IMG/VR virus record: IMGVR_UViG_3300013126_004901
Span: 1-33,489 of that record
Reading direction: 5' to 3' (one strand)
Origin: a virus
Length of the DNA: 33,489 nt
Below the pieces are notes generated by a model that had not been told where the DNA came from, searched no databases, and saw only the letters and a program-made list of their open reading frames with translations. The position numbers and the translations under genes were made by a program. Shown here in pieces: positions 8,135 through 16,928 of the stretch; within the stretch, counting starts at the first letter, position 1, and each line of letters begins with the position of its first letter.

Positions 8135-9847
8135 ATGAAAGCAAGAGACATTGTATTCGGAAAAGATGCCCAGGATAAGATTACACGGGGCCTGGAGAAG
8201 ACTGCTGCTGCCGTAAAGAGCACGCTCGGTCCACGCGGTCGCAACGTCCTGATCCAAACCCCAACGGGTTATCAGTTTACCAAGGACGGCATCACGGTTG
8301 CTAAGAACGTAGAACTCTCGGATCCGCTTGAGAACATGGGAGCTCAGCTCGCTCGCGAGGCCGGCAATCGGTCTGTTCGCGCTGCAGGCGACGGGACCTC
8401 GAGTACGATCACCCTTCTCAATGCTATCGTACAGGAAGGCAAGCGGCAAATCAGCCTCGGTACAGACCCCATGAGCCTGCGCCGTGGCATCGATGCCGCA
8501 TGCTCGCGTATTGTCAAGTGGGTTGAGAACCAAGCTGTACCCGTCAAGGGCATCGAAGACCTGTTGCGCGTAGCTACTATCTCTGCTAACGGTGATGCTG
8601 AAATCGGTCGTATTATCGCAGATACTCTTGACAAGGTTGGCACTGACGCAACTGTTACCCTGGAAGAGGGCAAGGGCAGTAGCACAAAGGTCACTCTTAC
8701 AAAGGGCTTCGAGTTCGACCGTGGCATGGTGACCGAACACTTCCTGCGCGACTTCGAGAAGCAGCGTACCGTGTATGGCGACGGGATTGAAGATGGCGTC
8801 CTCAGCCAGCTTGATCCACGATTCGGCAACCCAGAGGATCCTCGCAGCGCCTACATCTGGCTTATCAATGGTCGCCTTGGCAGTTTGGCTCAGGCAGAAG
8901 TTCGCGAATCTTTTACGGCGATTCTCAACATGGTTCACCAGACCAATGTTCCTCTACTTATTGTTGCCGAAGCTATCGAAGGCGACGCGCTCAAGCTCCT
9001 TGCGCAGAACGCTATGCGCGGCATCCTTAATGTAGTCGCTGTGCGTGCACCTGGTTTCGGTCAGGACCGACGCGATCTGATGGAGGATCTTGCTACCGCC
9101 ACGGGCGCCAAGGTTCGCCGAACAGATGCCGGTGATTCGCTCTTTGAGGGTTTCTCGCTTGCCGAGCTCGGTACTGCTCGTTTTATCCAGGTTGGTCTAG
9201 ATAAGACGATCATTATCCCGCCAGACTCTCAGGCCGAAAACATCGAGCGCCGAGTAGAAGAGATTGACGCAAAGCTTGCTGTTACGACAGAAGAGGATTT
9301 CCGTCATATTCTTACCCGCCGTCGCTCGATGCTCACTGGAGGAGTAGCCAACATTATCGTTGGTGGTCGCTCCGACGCCGAGGTACGCGAGAAGCGCGAT
9401 CTGTACGAGGATGCCCTGCTCGCTGCCCGGGCGGCTGCTTCGTCGGGAATTGTTCCAGGCGCGGGCACGATGCTCATTCGTGCCGCAGATTCGCTCCGCG
9501 ACTTTGACACGGGCAATGAAGAGCAAAACGTAGGCATTCATATCCTGCGCAAGGCTCTCCTGGTTCCATTCCAGGAAATTATCAAGAATGGAGGTGGTTC
9601 TGCCGAAGTCGTCCTGCACAATGTGCGCGAGTCGACCGATGAGCATACTGGTTATGATAGCAATCGTAATGAGTACTGCAATCTTCTGGAGCGCGGAATC
9701 ATTGATCCAGCCCGCGTAATTACCAGCGAGGTAGAGCATGCTTGTAGTATGGCCGGTCTGCTGCTAAGCACGGATGTTGTGATCGGCTTTGCGGAAGAAA
9801 CAGATCTGATCAAAGCGCTGTCTGCAGCAAAAGGGCAGGCGGGTTGA
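8135..9847 (+). CDS. groEL: GroEL-type chaperonin (Hsp60) with apical insertion
   Basis: ATP-driven folding chamber. ATP-site motifs are intact: LGPRGRNV (31-38), DGITVAKN (51-58, D51), AGDGTSS (84-90, D86) and the hydrolytic aspartate in EDALLAARAA (D426, equivalent to E. coli D398). At 570 aa it is about 22 longer than usual; the extra residues lie in the apical domain around 205-240. Apical residues that contact GroES and substrate differ: FDRGMVTEHF (194-203) replaces FDRGYLSPYF, and the VV before NTMRG is AQ (290-291). The GGM-type tail is missing. No groES is recognisable within this window. Phage chaperonins that work without GroES are known (phage EL), so this may be another. GGAGAG upstream supports the start. 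Confidence 0.97.
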   Translation: MKARDIVFGKDAQDKITRGLEKTAAAVKSTLGPRGRNVLIQTPTGYQFTKDGITVAKNVELSDPLENMGAQLAREAGNRSVRAAGDGTSSTITLLNAIVQEGKRQISLGTDPMSLRRGIDAACSRIVKWVENQAVPVKGIEDLLRVATISANGDAEIGRIIADTLDKVGTDATVTLEEGKGSSTKVTLTKGFEFDRGMVTEHFLRDFEKQRTVYGDGIEDGVLSQLDPRFGNPEDPRSAYIWLINGRLGSLAQAEVRESFTAILNMVHQTNVPLLIVAEAIEGDALKLLAQNAMRGILNVVAVRAPGFGQDRRDLMEDLATATGAKVRRTDAGDSLFEGFSLAELGTARFIQVGLDKTIIIPPDSQAENIERRVEEIDAKLAVTTEEDFRHILTRRRSMLTGGVANIIVGGRSDAEVREKRDLYEDALLAARAAASSGIVPGAGTMLIRAADSLRDFDTGNEEQNVGIHILRKALLVPFQEIIKNGGGSAEVVLHNVRESTDEHTGYDSNRNEYCNLLERGIIDPARVITSEVEHACSMAGLLLSTDVVIGFAEETDLIKALSAAKGQAG

Positions 9848-9850
9848 AGA

Positions 9851-9880
9851 GAGGCCGGGCAACCGGCCTTCTTCTTTTGT
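9851..9880 (+). terminator. Rho-independent terminator after groEL
   Basis: AGGCCGG (9852-9858) pairs with CCGGCCT (9863-9869) around a GCAA tetraloop, followed by a T/C-rich tail ending in TTTTG. The GNRA loop matches the style of the lon terminator. Confidence 0.9.
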
Positions 9881-9908
9881 TGACGTGAGCGGAATTCTGC
9901 ATTATTCT
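9880..9908 (+). promoter_or_regulatory. sigma70-type promoter
   Basis: TTGACG (9880-9885), a 17-base spacer, then TATTCT (9903-9908). It lies between the groEL terminator and the next start codon at 9933, the expected place, and would give a leader of about 20 bases. It is the best consensus promoter I found in the window and should be readable by host RNA polymerase. Confidence 0.7.
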
Positions 9909-9932
9909 ACTTAAAATGCTGAACGGTGAGAG

Positions 9933-11033
9933 ATGATAAACCTAGATCGAGCTGCACTAAATGCCCCACACCCACGAGTAGACGGCAGCATTACGCGGGC
10001 ACTGCGTCTCCATCGACCATCTGGCAATGCCCTTGGAGTAGAGAGTCGTGACTTCTTGGCTTCATGTAAGAGCAGGATTGCAGGGCATCTGGGCCGGGAT
10101 CCAATCGATCTAAGTTTCCTTGGCTCTGGCACTGCGGCAATTCGGTTTTTAAGCACGAAGTTGCGCGCAGAGAAGGGTTTTGCTTTTTATGTGCCTGCCA
10201 CCGAACACAACTGCTCGCTATCGGTTGCAGACTTTACGCTACAGGTAGGTGCAGATGGGCAGCTGAGCGATAGTGCTTTAGATCCCACGAGCCGATATGG
10301 ACTTGGTCGATGCGGGGATGGAGACGTACTCGTAATTAGTCTAAAGAACAATGAGACCGGCATCGTACCGGGAGAAAAGGTACGTGCGGGAATCACGGCT
10401 GCTCGGCGGCGTGGTATGCGCCTGGTCGTAGATGCAACCGGCGGCGACTGGAGAGACCCTCTGCTTTCCGAAGCAGATTATATTTTTGCTTCAGCTGGCA
10501 AGTGGCATGGCTTACCCGGCCTTGGACTACTGTGTGGTACGAAAGACCTGTGGGACGACCAACCTACCGAAGGCCTCGGCGGGGTTGTTGGTGGCAGCCC
10601 AAACATGATCGGCATATCATGCCTGGCAGATGCTATGGACTGGATTGCCAGCCCGCACGGGGTTGCCCTAGCAGAAAAAAATAGCCGGTTTCTTGCGACT
10701 ATAGAAGAGGCTGCAGCCGATCTTGGCTGGCAGCTAAATGGCAGTGGTTCATTTATTGCCAACTATTATACCGGCTTGCCGTCTGATCTTTTTGTCCAAG
10801 AGGCTAGTGACGCTGGGCTAAGTATAAGTGCGGGATCTGCCTGTAACTCTGGGATGGCTGCCGGTTCTCATGTGATAACGGCAATGCTAGGAGAGGATAG
10901 GGCTGGCTGCAGCCTGAGGCTAAGTTGGGATCGCTTGACAAAAGACTGTGACTTGTTAGACGCGCTAGAGATTGTAAAGAAAACGGATCGTATGTTACGG
11001 GCGTACTGCCCAAAGGAGAAAGTGAATGACTAA
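9933..11033 (+). CDS. Cysteine desulfurase-like class V PLP enzyme
   Basis: Expected to take sulfur from L-cysteine as a persulfide and pass it to an acceptor (Fe-S clusters, thio-nucleosides, or DNA sulfur modification). Visible landmarks in 366 aa: SGTAA (65-69), H92 in ATEHNCS (stacks on PLP), KNNETG (138-143), D167 in VVDATGG, the PLP lysine K190 in SAGKWHG, the catalytic loop SAGSACNSG with C304, and R329 in LRLSW. K and C are both present, so a persulfide-forming enzyme is more likely than a simple aminotransferase. The HK of the usual SxHK motif is GK here and H-x-GPKG is HGLPG, so it is a divergent branch. No IscU, TusA or Dnd partner is visible. It is co-transcribed with the following coiled-coil gene. 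Confidence 0.85.
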   Translation: MINLDRAALNAPHPRVDGSITRALRLHRPSGNALGVESRDFLASCKSRIAGHLGRDPIDLSFLGSGTAAIRFLSTKLRAEKGFAFYVPATEHNCSLSVADFTLQVGADGQLSDSALDPTSRYGLGRCGDGDVLVISLKNNETGIVPGEKVRAGITAARRRGMRLVVDATGGDWRDPLLSEADYIFASAGKWHGLPGLGLLCGTKDLWDDQPTEGLGGVVGGSPNMIGISCLADAMDWIASPHGVALAEKNSRFLATIEEAAADLGWQLNGSGSFIANYYTGLPSDLFVQEASDAGLSISAGSACNSGMAAGSHVITAMLGEDRAGCSLRLSWDRLTKDCDLLDALEIVKKTDRMLRAYCPKEKVND

Positions 11034-11607
11034 GTCAAAGAAGACCGAAACCGCTACAGAGACAGTGGCAGCGCAAACGGGCGATACCGCTGACACCCGC
11101 TTTGCCGATCTCTCGGCTCTTGTCGAGGCCCTTGAGGCTCGTGTCTCGGCCCTAGAGACGGCCCTTGCCGACAAGCAGAGCAGCGATGCTCCGCGTGACC
11201 GCGCTGCTGCTCGTCGTACCGCTGCCAAAGCTGCTGCCGAGGCGACTGGTGGAGCCACTGCTGATGGTGGTTTTAATCCAACCCTAGGCGGTGCCGCTCT
11301 CGCTCCAGATGTCCTTGTCAAGTACTCGGAGCTACAGGAAAAGCGCCAGCGTGATGCAGCTAGCCGTGCCAATGGCCGCGTCCGCAAGGCTGCGGAGCCG
11401 GGCCGCCTAGAGCAGCTTGCTCGGGAGTTCGAGGGCGTCAACGTCACCTCAGCTCGCATGCGCCTGCAGGATCTGCAGACCAAGGGCACGATCTCGGATT
11501 TCCGAGTTCTTCCTCCTGGCTCTGCTATGCCCGGTGATACCAACACCAGCCGCATCCTGCTGACGACTGACGCGCACGGCTTTATCATCAGCGCTGACGT
11601 AGGCTGA
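11026..11607 (+). CDS. Coiled-coil, Ala-rich unknown protein, 193 aa
   Basis: Residues about 24-55 form a clear coiled coil (RFADLSALVEALEARVSALE). An Ala/Arg-rich segment (56-82, APRDRAAARRTAAKAAAEA) and a likely globular C-terminal part (about 95-193) follow. No family recognised. The start overlaps the preceding gene by 8 bases, so it is translated with the desulfurase-like gene, and the pair forms a two-gene transcription unit between a good promoter and a strong terminator. The abundance of optimal-looking codons and the strong terminator hint at high expression (structural or nucleoprotein?), but that is inference. Confidence 0.75.
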   Translation: MTKSKKTETATETVAAQTGDTADTRFADLSALVEALEARVSALETALADKQSSDAPRDRAAARRTAAKAAAEATGGATADGGFNPTLGGAALAPDVLVKYSELQEKRQRDAASRANGRVRKAAEPGRLEQLAREFEGVNVTSARMRLQDLQTKGTISDFRVLPPGSAMPGDTNTSRILLTTDAHGFIISADVG

Positions 11608-11625
11608 CATTCGGCAATAATAGAC

Positions 11626-11657
11626 AAGAGGGGCGGAAAACCGCCCCTCTTTCTTTT
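11626..11657 (+). terminator. Strong Rho-independent terminator
   Basis: An 11-bp perfect stem, AAGAGGGGCGG (11626-11636) with CCGCCCCTCTT (11641-11651), AAAA loop, then TTTCTTTT. It separates the plus-strand operon from the convergent minus-strand fibre operon. Confidence 0.95.
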
Positions 11658-11670
11658 GTACTCAACTATA

Positions 11671-11778
11671 TCACTCGTTTTCCTTTTCTGGATCAGGAAC
11701 GGGAGTTGGCCCAGGCCCGGCAGGGCCGGGCGCTGGAGACGGTGGCGGTACAGGCGGATTTGGCTTAAGAGTTTTCAT
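11671..11778 (-). CDS. 35-aa proline-rich peptide
   Basis: On the minus strand AGGAGAAA lies 5 bases before an ATG (11776-11778). The short frame reads MKTLKPNPPVPPPSPAPG onward, rich in Pro and Gly, and ends EKENE before a TGA at 11671-11673. Roughly half of its residues are proline, so it would be an extended, disordered peptide. It follows the big spike gene by 37 bases on the same strand, as the last gene of the fibre operon. The strong ribosome site is the main evidence that it is real. Its tail resembles, in composition only, the Pro-rich end of the protein encoded at 2860-3180. Confidence 0.5.
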   Translation of the reverse strand: MKTLKPNPPVPPPSPAPGPAGPGPTPVPDPEKENE

Positions 11779-11815
11779 CGTTTTCTCCTGTTTGTGTCAA
11801 GCTTTGCTGTCTAAT

Positions 11816-14800
11816 TCAAACCGGCTTCTTGATCTGAAGCGCTACCGCATACTTGCCGTCAACTGCTACATTGTCCACAACTATACCTACTTCCGCTTCA
11901 ATACCTGAAACTGGAGCTGTACCAGTGAGCTGACCAGTAGTTGCAGATAGATAAGCAGCATCGCCTATTGATGGCGCTGATGTAAACTTGGCAAGGGCTA
12001 TGCCGGCAGTCTGTACCTTGCCGTCGCCTACTGCAATTCCGATTACTCGAGCAGTTGCTAGTGCAGAAACATCTGCTTTTTTGACAGTCCGCGCGGCAGC
12101 AGAATCTGCGCACACAGCTTCGCCTGCAACAACTGCATTAGTCGAGGTATTTAGACTTATGACAATGGCATCTGGATCATTGCCAGCAGTATTTCCAAAC
12201 TGCTCGAACGTGAGTGCGTCCGTTGCCACTACATCTAGCCCATCTGTGTTTGTGCATAGCCAGGCTGTATTTGAGTAGACATCTCCCTTGTTAACAAAGA
12301 AAAATGTGCCGCGTGCATTTTTGCCGTCGTCAAAGTCCGCCGACCTTGCCCATTCTGATGCGCTTGCGATATAGATGCCGCTATTTATGCCATCACTAGC
12401 GTCAACTACAAATACACGTTCACCATCTGATAGTGAAACACCGTCTACCGTCAATAGACCGGCCAAGCCTGAGCTAACTGCTGAGACAGTTTGATTTGGG
12501 TCTGTCCAGCGCAAGGTATCGTAACCCATTTGAGCAAGGACGGCTGGATCAGCGCTGCCGTCGATAGCGGTAGCAAAGTTACCAAGAAATCCAGTAGAGG
12601 ATATCGTATTACCGCTAGCATAGAATGTAGTGATTCCAGGGCTCGCGGGGCCGCCGGTTGCGCCGTTCAGAGCAAATCCGCCCTTTCCATGCGCATTTGT
12701 GAATGTATTGTTCTGGAATACTATCTCTTGACACTGACTAAGAACTGGCTGCGTTACTGCGTTGGCAAATACAACGAAGGCACTGGTTTCTGCCGCAGTG
12801 CATCCGTCTACACAGAACGTCAGTGGGGTTGCAGCTGGTGCGAAATATTCACAGTTAAAAAACTGGTGTATTGGAAATGCATTTGACGGAGTAATATTTC
12901 CAATTCGGAGATAGCCTCCAAGAACCTCGTCGGGAGGGGCTGCTCCGGTTACTATCGCTATCAGCCGAGTGTTTCCTGTTATAACACCATTTTGACCTGA
13001 ATCATACGTACTATTGGTAAACAAGCCCTGTCCAGCGGACCTGTAGATGCCAATACCTCGGCGCGTAGCATTGTTAGGTCCTACGTATGCGATGTGACAA
13101 TTGTTAATCTGCCAGCCATCGCTCTTTATAATTACGCCGAATTCCCCGAAGTTTACGACTACATTCTCAAGGTAGTGCCCAGACGACCCAGCTCCTGCAG
13201 AGATGTTGATCGCCGAATCATTAGAGGTAGGCGCGGCTCTCAGATCACTAATGGTCATGTCGCGTAGAACAACATTGCTTGTAGTGATATTAAGCATGTA
13301 GAAAACCCCGGTTCCAAGACCAGTGGTTTTGATTGTCGTGCTAGACCGACCAGCGCCCTGAATTATTACTTGCTTGCCAATATTCAGCTGCGAAGTCAGT
13401 GTAAATTCCTGAGCAGACAATAGGAGGCGACTGCCATTCACCACTGAAGAATCTGCAAGGGCAGTTGCTAGATCTGTAAAGTCTTCTCCTCCGAGCGTGC
13501 CTACCGTAAATGTAGAGCCGGTTGCCGTCGGGGGCGCCACCGGATCAATGACAGTAGGTCCGGCAGCACCAGGGAAGTCGTATTTAACCGCTGCTGGTAC
13601 AAGGAAAGAGCTGGTGGTAGCAAGCGCGTCAAGCTGGCCCTTGTTTACTGCATCGCTTGGATCTGTACCATCAGCGAGATTTGCGATCTTTGTGCTGTTC
13701 GCATTTATATGTCGGCCATTCAGGCTAATGACGCCTCGCGTACCGGTACCAGATACTGACCCAGTAGTCAGCGTTATGTCGCCACTATATCCGTCTACGG
13801 CAGTACCAGTTTCTGCCACAATTGGACCGCTGTCCCCGGTGCCGGACGCATTGCTGCTGTACATGCCGACGCCACCGCCATCGATATCGGCAGCGAGACC
13901 TGCAGCATCAGCAACAAGGTATACATTTTTACCTGCATCTGTTTCGGCTCCGAATGCAGATGGGTACGAGACTAGGTAGCAATCTGTGCCTGTAGACGCG
14001 TGAAGATAGCCAAAATTCCAGAACCACTGATACCCCCAGTCACCGTGGTTTGTGGCATTGGTAGAAGCAGGAATAATTGGATTGTTGACTTTGGTTGGGA
14101 ATACGAGATTTGAGAGTTCCTTATTCGCGCCCCAGTCTACGCTTACCAAATTGCCACCATTTAGTGAAACGGGACCTGCTTGTGGCAGGCTGCATACGGT
14201 ATAGTCAAAGTATGCTGAAGGTCCGTCTACAGTAACTGTTCCATCAAATTTCATGCTACGAGCAAAGACGCTGCAGCGGCGACTGAAGTTATTTACTGCG
14301 GCAGTAGCGGTCAGGCTATCTGCGAAACCACCTGCAGCGTTTAGTATTGTTGGAAGGCTTGGGTGCTGGGACAGTGAAATAGATGTGAAACAGCGATTGT
14401 TAACAAATGAACCGACATTAACGCCGCTGAATGAGATAGCTCCAAAAAACAGACAGCTGTCGAACTGAGCCTGGTTTGTACCGGTGAAGCCAGTGATTGA
14501 TATTGGACTGTTAAAAGATACTCCGTGAAATGAAAGTTTGCCCTCGTTAGAGGTCACAGATGTCATGTTAAATGCACAGGTTCCAATAAGAATCGCTTGT
14601 GCAACACCAGACCGCTTGTCGCCTGCTCCCGTAAATAATGCATCTAGGCCGAACGATGGGGCGGTAATTCGAACTGCGTCTTTCAGCGCACCTATGATAT
14701 AGACATCGGGTTTGATATTTAGAGCAGATGACTCGGTGTAGGCTCCGGCCTCAACCCTAATTGCATATCTCTTTGATGGTGAAGAGTCGGTAATTGCAGC

Positions 14801-15796
14801 CATAGCGGCGCCAACCGATGCAAACGGATTTAAAACAGAACCAGTACCAGTGACATCGCTGCCATTCTTGGCTACAAAAACTTCTTGATCATATGCAAAG
14901 TCGCTAGACGCCGCGGTCCACGTAGGAGCTGCGCCAGGACCGCCGGAGGTAAGGACCTGGCCGGCAGCGCCTACATCGCCATTTACTGCGAGCTCTAGCA
15001 TCTGTAGATCAAGGGCATATGGAGAGCCGGTCTCATCCTGCGCAACTATAGCCGGAGCAACAGCTTCGGCAGTATCGCCTTTCAACGTCAGAGATGCTGA
15101 ATTAGCATTTAGCTCTGCCCGCTTTAGATTATCCTCGAGAGTTACCACTGCGGGCGACACAGATGTACGGAAAGCTGCAGCAGATTCTTCTACAACTAGG
15201 CCCACCGTTCCAAATGGAATCTCAACCGAAACCGTATCGCCAGCAGCTGTCGGGCTTAGTACCGTGCCAGTACGAGTCCAATCCGCCGCAGGAGGCGCAG
15301 GCAGATCTTCCCAAGTAGGCGAGGTGCCGCCGTCAGATGTCAGTACCTGGCCGGGGGTGCCTCCGCCGATTGTAAGATTTGGAGTAGAGCCGCCGCTTGA
15401 GGCGAGCGGAGAGCTAGCCGTGACAGCTGAAACGCCACCTCCGCCACCGCCTGAGAGCCACTTAAACTCCCCATTTTCATAACCGAGAACCGCTCCTTCA
15501 AAATAAGCGTTTGATGCAGTTATAGAGTCGGGGGTAAGGCCAGAGCCGAAGTGCGTTGGATTTACACACTGAATGATGCGAATAACGTCAAGAACCTTCC
15601 ACAAGCGGTAGATTTTACCATTAGGTGTCTCTAGCTCTTTAAGTACGGTAGTTGTCAGCGATCCATTTTCGTCGTACTCCAGCTCCTGATAAATATCCTT
15701 CTGCTGGCCTGGACGAATCTTGACGCCAAGAATATTGACGTCAGACTTAGAGATATTTCTTATAACAAGAACTGGAGTTATAGGATTAAATGTCAC
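11816..15796 (-). CDS. Large tail fibre/tailspike with two beta-helix regions
   Basis: A 1326-aa virion adhesin or depolymerase candidate. Order: N-terminal domain (1-115); Gly-rich hinge; fibre repeats of the GQVLTS...PTW type (149-163 and 279-293); a first pectate-lyase-like parallel beta-helix from about 303 (VFVAKNGSD, DPF-like NPFASVGAAM, then YIIGA); a fibre linker with KIANLADGTDPSDAVNKGQL; a second beta-helix from about 750 (FTDLATAL, VIIQGAG, LRDMTI, YLENVVV); and a 120-residue C-terminal beta domain ending LQIKKPV. Start codon is GTG (15794-15796) with AGGGG upstream. Beta-helices of this kind often cleave capsular or O-antigen sugars, but no catalytic residues can be assigned by eye. 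It lies on the minus strand behind two other fibre genes. Confidence 0.9.
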   Translation of the reverse strand: MTFNPITPVLVIRNISKSDVNILGVKIRPGQQKDIYQELEYDENGSLTTTVLKELETPNGKIYRLWKVLDVIRIIQCVNPTHFGSGLTPDSITASNAYFEGAVLGYENGEFKWLSGGGGGGVSAVTASSPLASSGGSTPNLTIGGGTPGQVLTSDGGTSPTWEDLPAPPAADWTRTGTVLSPTAAGDTVSVEIPFGTVGLVVEESAAAFRTSVSPAVVTLEDNLKRAELNANSASLTLKGDTAEAVAPAIVAQDETGSPYALDLQMLELAVNGDVGAAGQVLTSGGPGAAPTWTAASSDFAYDQEVFVAKNGSDVTGTGSVLNPFASVGAAMAAITDSSPSKRYAIRVEAGAYTESSALNIKPDVYIIGALKDAVRITAPSFGLDALFTGAGDKRSGVAQAILIGTCAFNMTSVTSNEGKLSFHGVSFNSPISITGFTGTNQAQFDSCLFFGAISFSGVNVGSFVNNRCFTSISLSQHPSLPTILNAAGGFADSLTATAAVNNFSRRCSVFARSMKFDGTVTVDGPSAYFDYTVCSLPQAGPVSLNGGNLVSVDWGANKELSNLVFPTKVNNPIIPASTNATNHGDWGYQWFWNFGYLHASTGTDCYLVSYPSAFGAETDAGKNVYLVADAAGLAADIDGGGVGMYSSNASGTGDSGPIVAETGTAVDGYSGDITLTTGSVSGTGTRGVISLNGRHINANSTKIANLADGTDPSDAVNKGQLDALATTSSFLVPAAVKYDFPGAAGPTVIDPVAPPTATGSTFTVGTLGGEDFTDLATALADSSVVNGSRLLLSAQEFTLTSQLNIGKQVIIQGAGRSSTTIKTTGLGTGVFYMLNITTSNVVLRDMTISDLRAAPTSNDSAINISAGAGSSGHYLENVVVNFGEFGVIIKSDGWQINNCHIAYVGPNNATRRGIGIYRSAGQGLFTNSTYDSGQNGVITGNTRLIAIVTGAAPPDEVLGGYLRIGNITPSNAFPIHQFFNCEYFAPAATPLTFCVDGCTAAETSAFVVFANAVTQPVLSQCQEIVFQNNTFTNAHGKGGFALNGATGGPASPGITTFYASGNTISSTGFLGNFATAIDGSADPAVLAQMGYDTLRWTDPNQTVSAVSSGLAGLLTVDGVSLSDGERVFVVDASDGINSGIYIASASEWARSADFDDGKNARGTFFFVNKGDVYSNTAWLCTNTDGLDVVATDALTFEQFGNTAGNDPDAIVISLNTSTNAVVAGEAVCADSAAARTVKKADVSALATARVIGIAVGDGKVQTAGIALAKFTSAPSIGDAAYLSATTGQLTGTAPVSGIEAEVGIVVDNVAVDGKYAVALQIKKPV

Positions 15797-15879
15797 GGGC
15801 TACCCCTGATTGCAATGCGCTCGCAAAGCTTGGCTGCATTATTAGTACTAGCCAGAAAAGCACTTGCGCAACCAGGTGG

Positions 15880-16911
15880 CTACTTGCTAAAGAAGCCGGC
15901 GGGCCTGAAGTCTACATAATTAACGCCGGTGTCGGCCGATACTATTCGAGCCTTTACGGCATTTGTATAACCACTTGACACTTCGAAGATAACGGTACCC
16001 ACTGGAACTAGCTCTGCAAACGGCAGCCCTGTCAGAGATGCTAGCTCAACCCTAGCCCCTGCCCTCGCATCATTTTTGTTGGCATATTCATTTGTGCCGA
16101 GAATCGCAATCATTGGCGTGTCTATGTCGTTAGTTGCCACTATGTGCACGAGCACATAGTTACCGCTTGACACTTCTTGCAAGCTCCATGTCGTGCCATC
16201 AAAATCATTATATGCCAGCAGGGTATTGGTTAGTCCGTAGCTAGCCACTGTGCCGGGGTATATCACTGGAAAAGTATCAGCCGTTTTCTTTCTCCAGTTG
16301 CCGGCTGCTCCGAGACGGTATAGCACTGGTAGCTCGGCGATAGTCGAAAGCGTCTGCGGGGAGCCGTCCACTATAGAATGAACTATATCTTCATCATAAA
16401 TTGTGCCATCTGCGACCGAGAGGTGAGCGTGCGAATCATTGTTTCCCGTGCCATCTACGACAAAGTCATCTAACCCTAGGCCGTTTATATAAACTGCGCC
16501 ATTAAGATTGTGCAAGCATCTATGCGTAGCCCCGTCCATCGTTAGGCCATGGCGCTCCTCTCCAAAGTATACCGCCTCATTATCAGACGCATTCCAGTAC
16601 AAAATAGCTACATGGGCCTTGCTCGTAATCATGCTTATATCGAACGACTGAGCGGCCTCTAGAGTGTACCCGTCAAAGTAGAAATGCCACAGCCCTTCTG
16701 TATCTGTGATCTGCTTCGATGCAGATGAAAGATGCGTATATTTTATTCCTTGTGCGTAGTACTCGAACTGGCTGCTGGTTGGGGTATTTGGAGCAACGGT
16801 AAGCGTACGAGTGCCGTTGTCAAAACTTATCGCGGAGTCTGTTCTATTGTGAAAGCCGGTCGGCTCATTTGACATCCCATATATTGTTCTGACGTTTGGA
16901 TTGTGTGACAT
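15880..16911 (-). CDS. Phage tail fibre-associated structural protein, 343 aa
   Basis: A beta-rich virion-type protein. The segment from about residue 25 to 82 (ISFDNGTRTLTVAP, then YYAQGIKYTH, ITDTEGLWHFYFDG) is a module I associate with phage fibre/baseplate proteins across many large phages; the remainder continues as beta-strand and loop sequence (IYDEDIVHSIVDGSPQTLSTIAELPVLYRL). No signal peptide or enzymatic motif. GGAG 6 bases before the ATG supports the start. It sits between the two big fibre genes with short gaps (17 and 83 bases), so it is probably part of the same fibre complex. Confidence 0.8.
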   Translation of the reverse strand: MSHNPNVRTIYGMSNEPTGFHNRTDSAISFDNGTRTLTVAPNTPTSSQFEYYAQGIKYTHLSSASKQITDTEGLWHFYFDGYTLEAAQSFDISMITSKAHVAILYWNASDNEAVYFGEERHGLTMDGATHRCLHNLNGAVYINGLGLDDFVVDGTGNNDSHAHLSVADGTIYDEDIVHSIVDGSPQTLSTIAELPVLYRLGAAGNWRKKTADTFPVIYPGTVASYGLTNTLLAYNDFDGTTWSLQEVSSGNYVLVHIVATNDIDTPMIAILGTNEYANKNDARAGARVELASLTGLPFAELVPVGTVIFEVSSGYTNAVKARIVSADTGVNYVDFRPAGFFSK

Positions 16912-16928
16912 AACTACTCCGACTTAGA

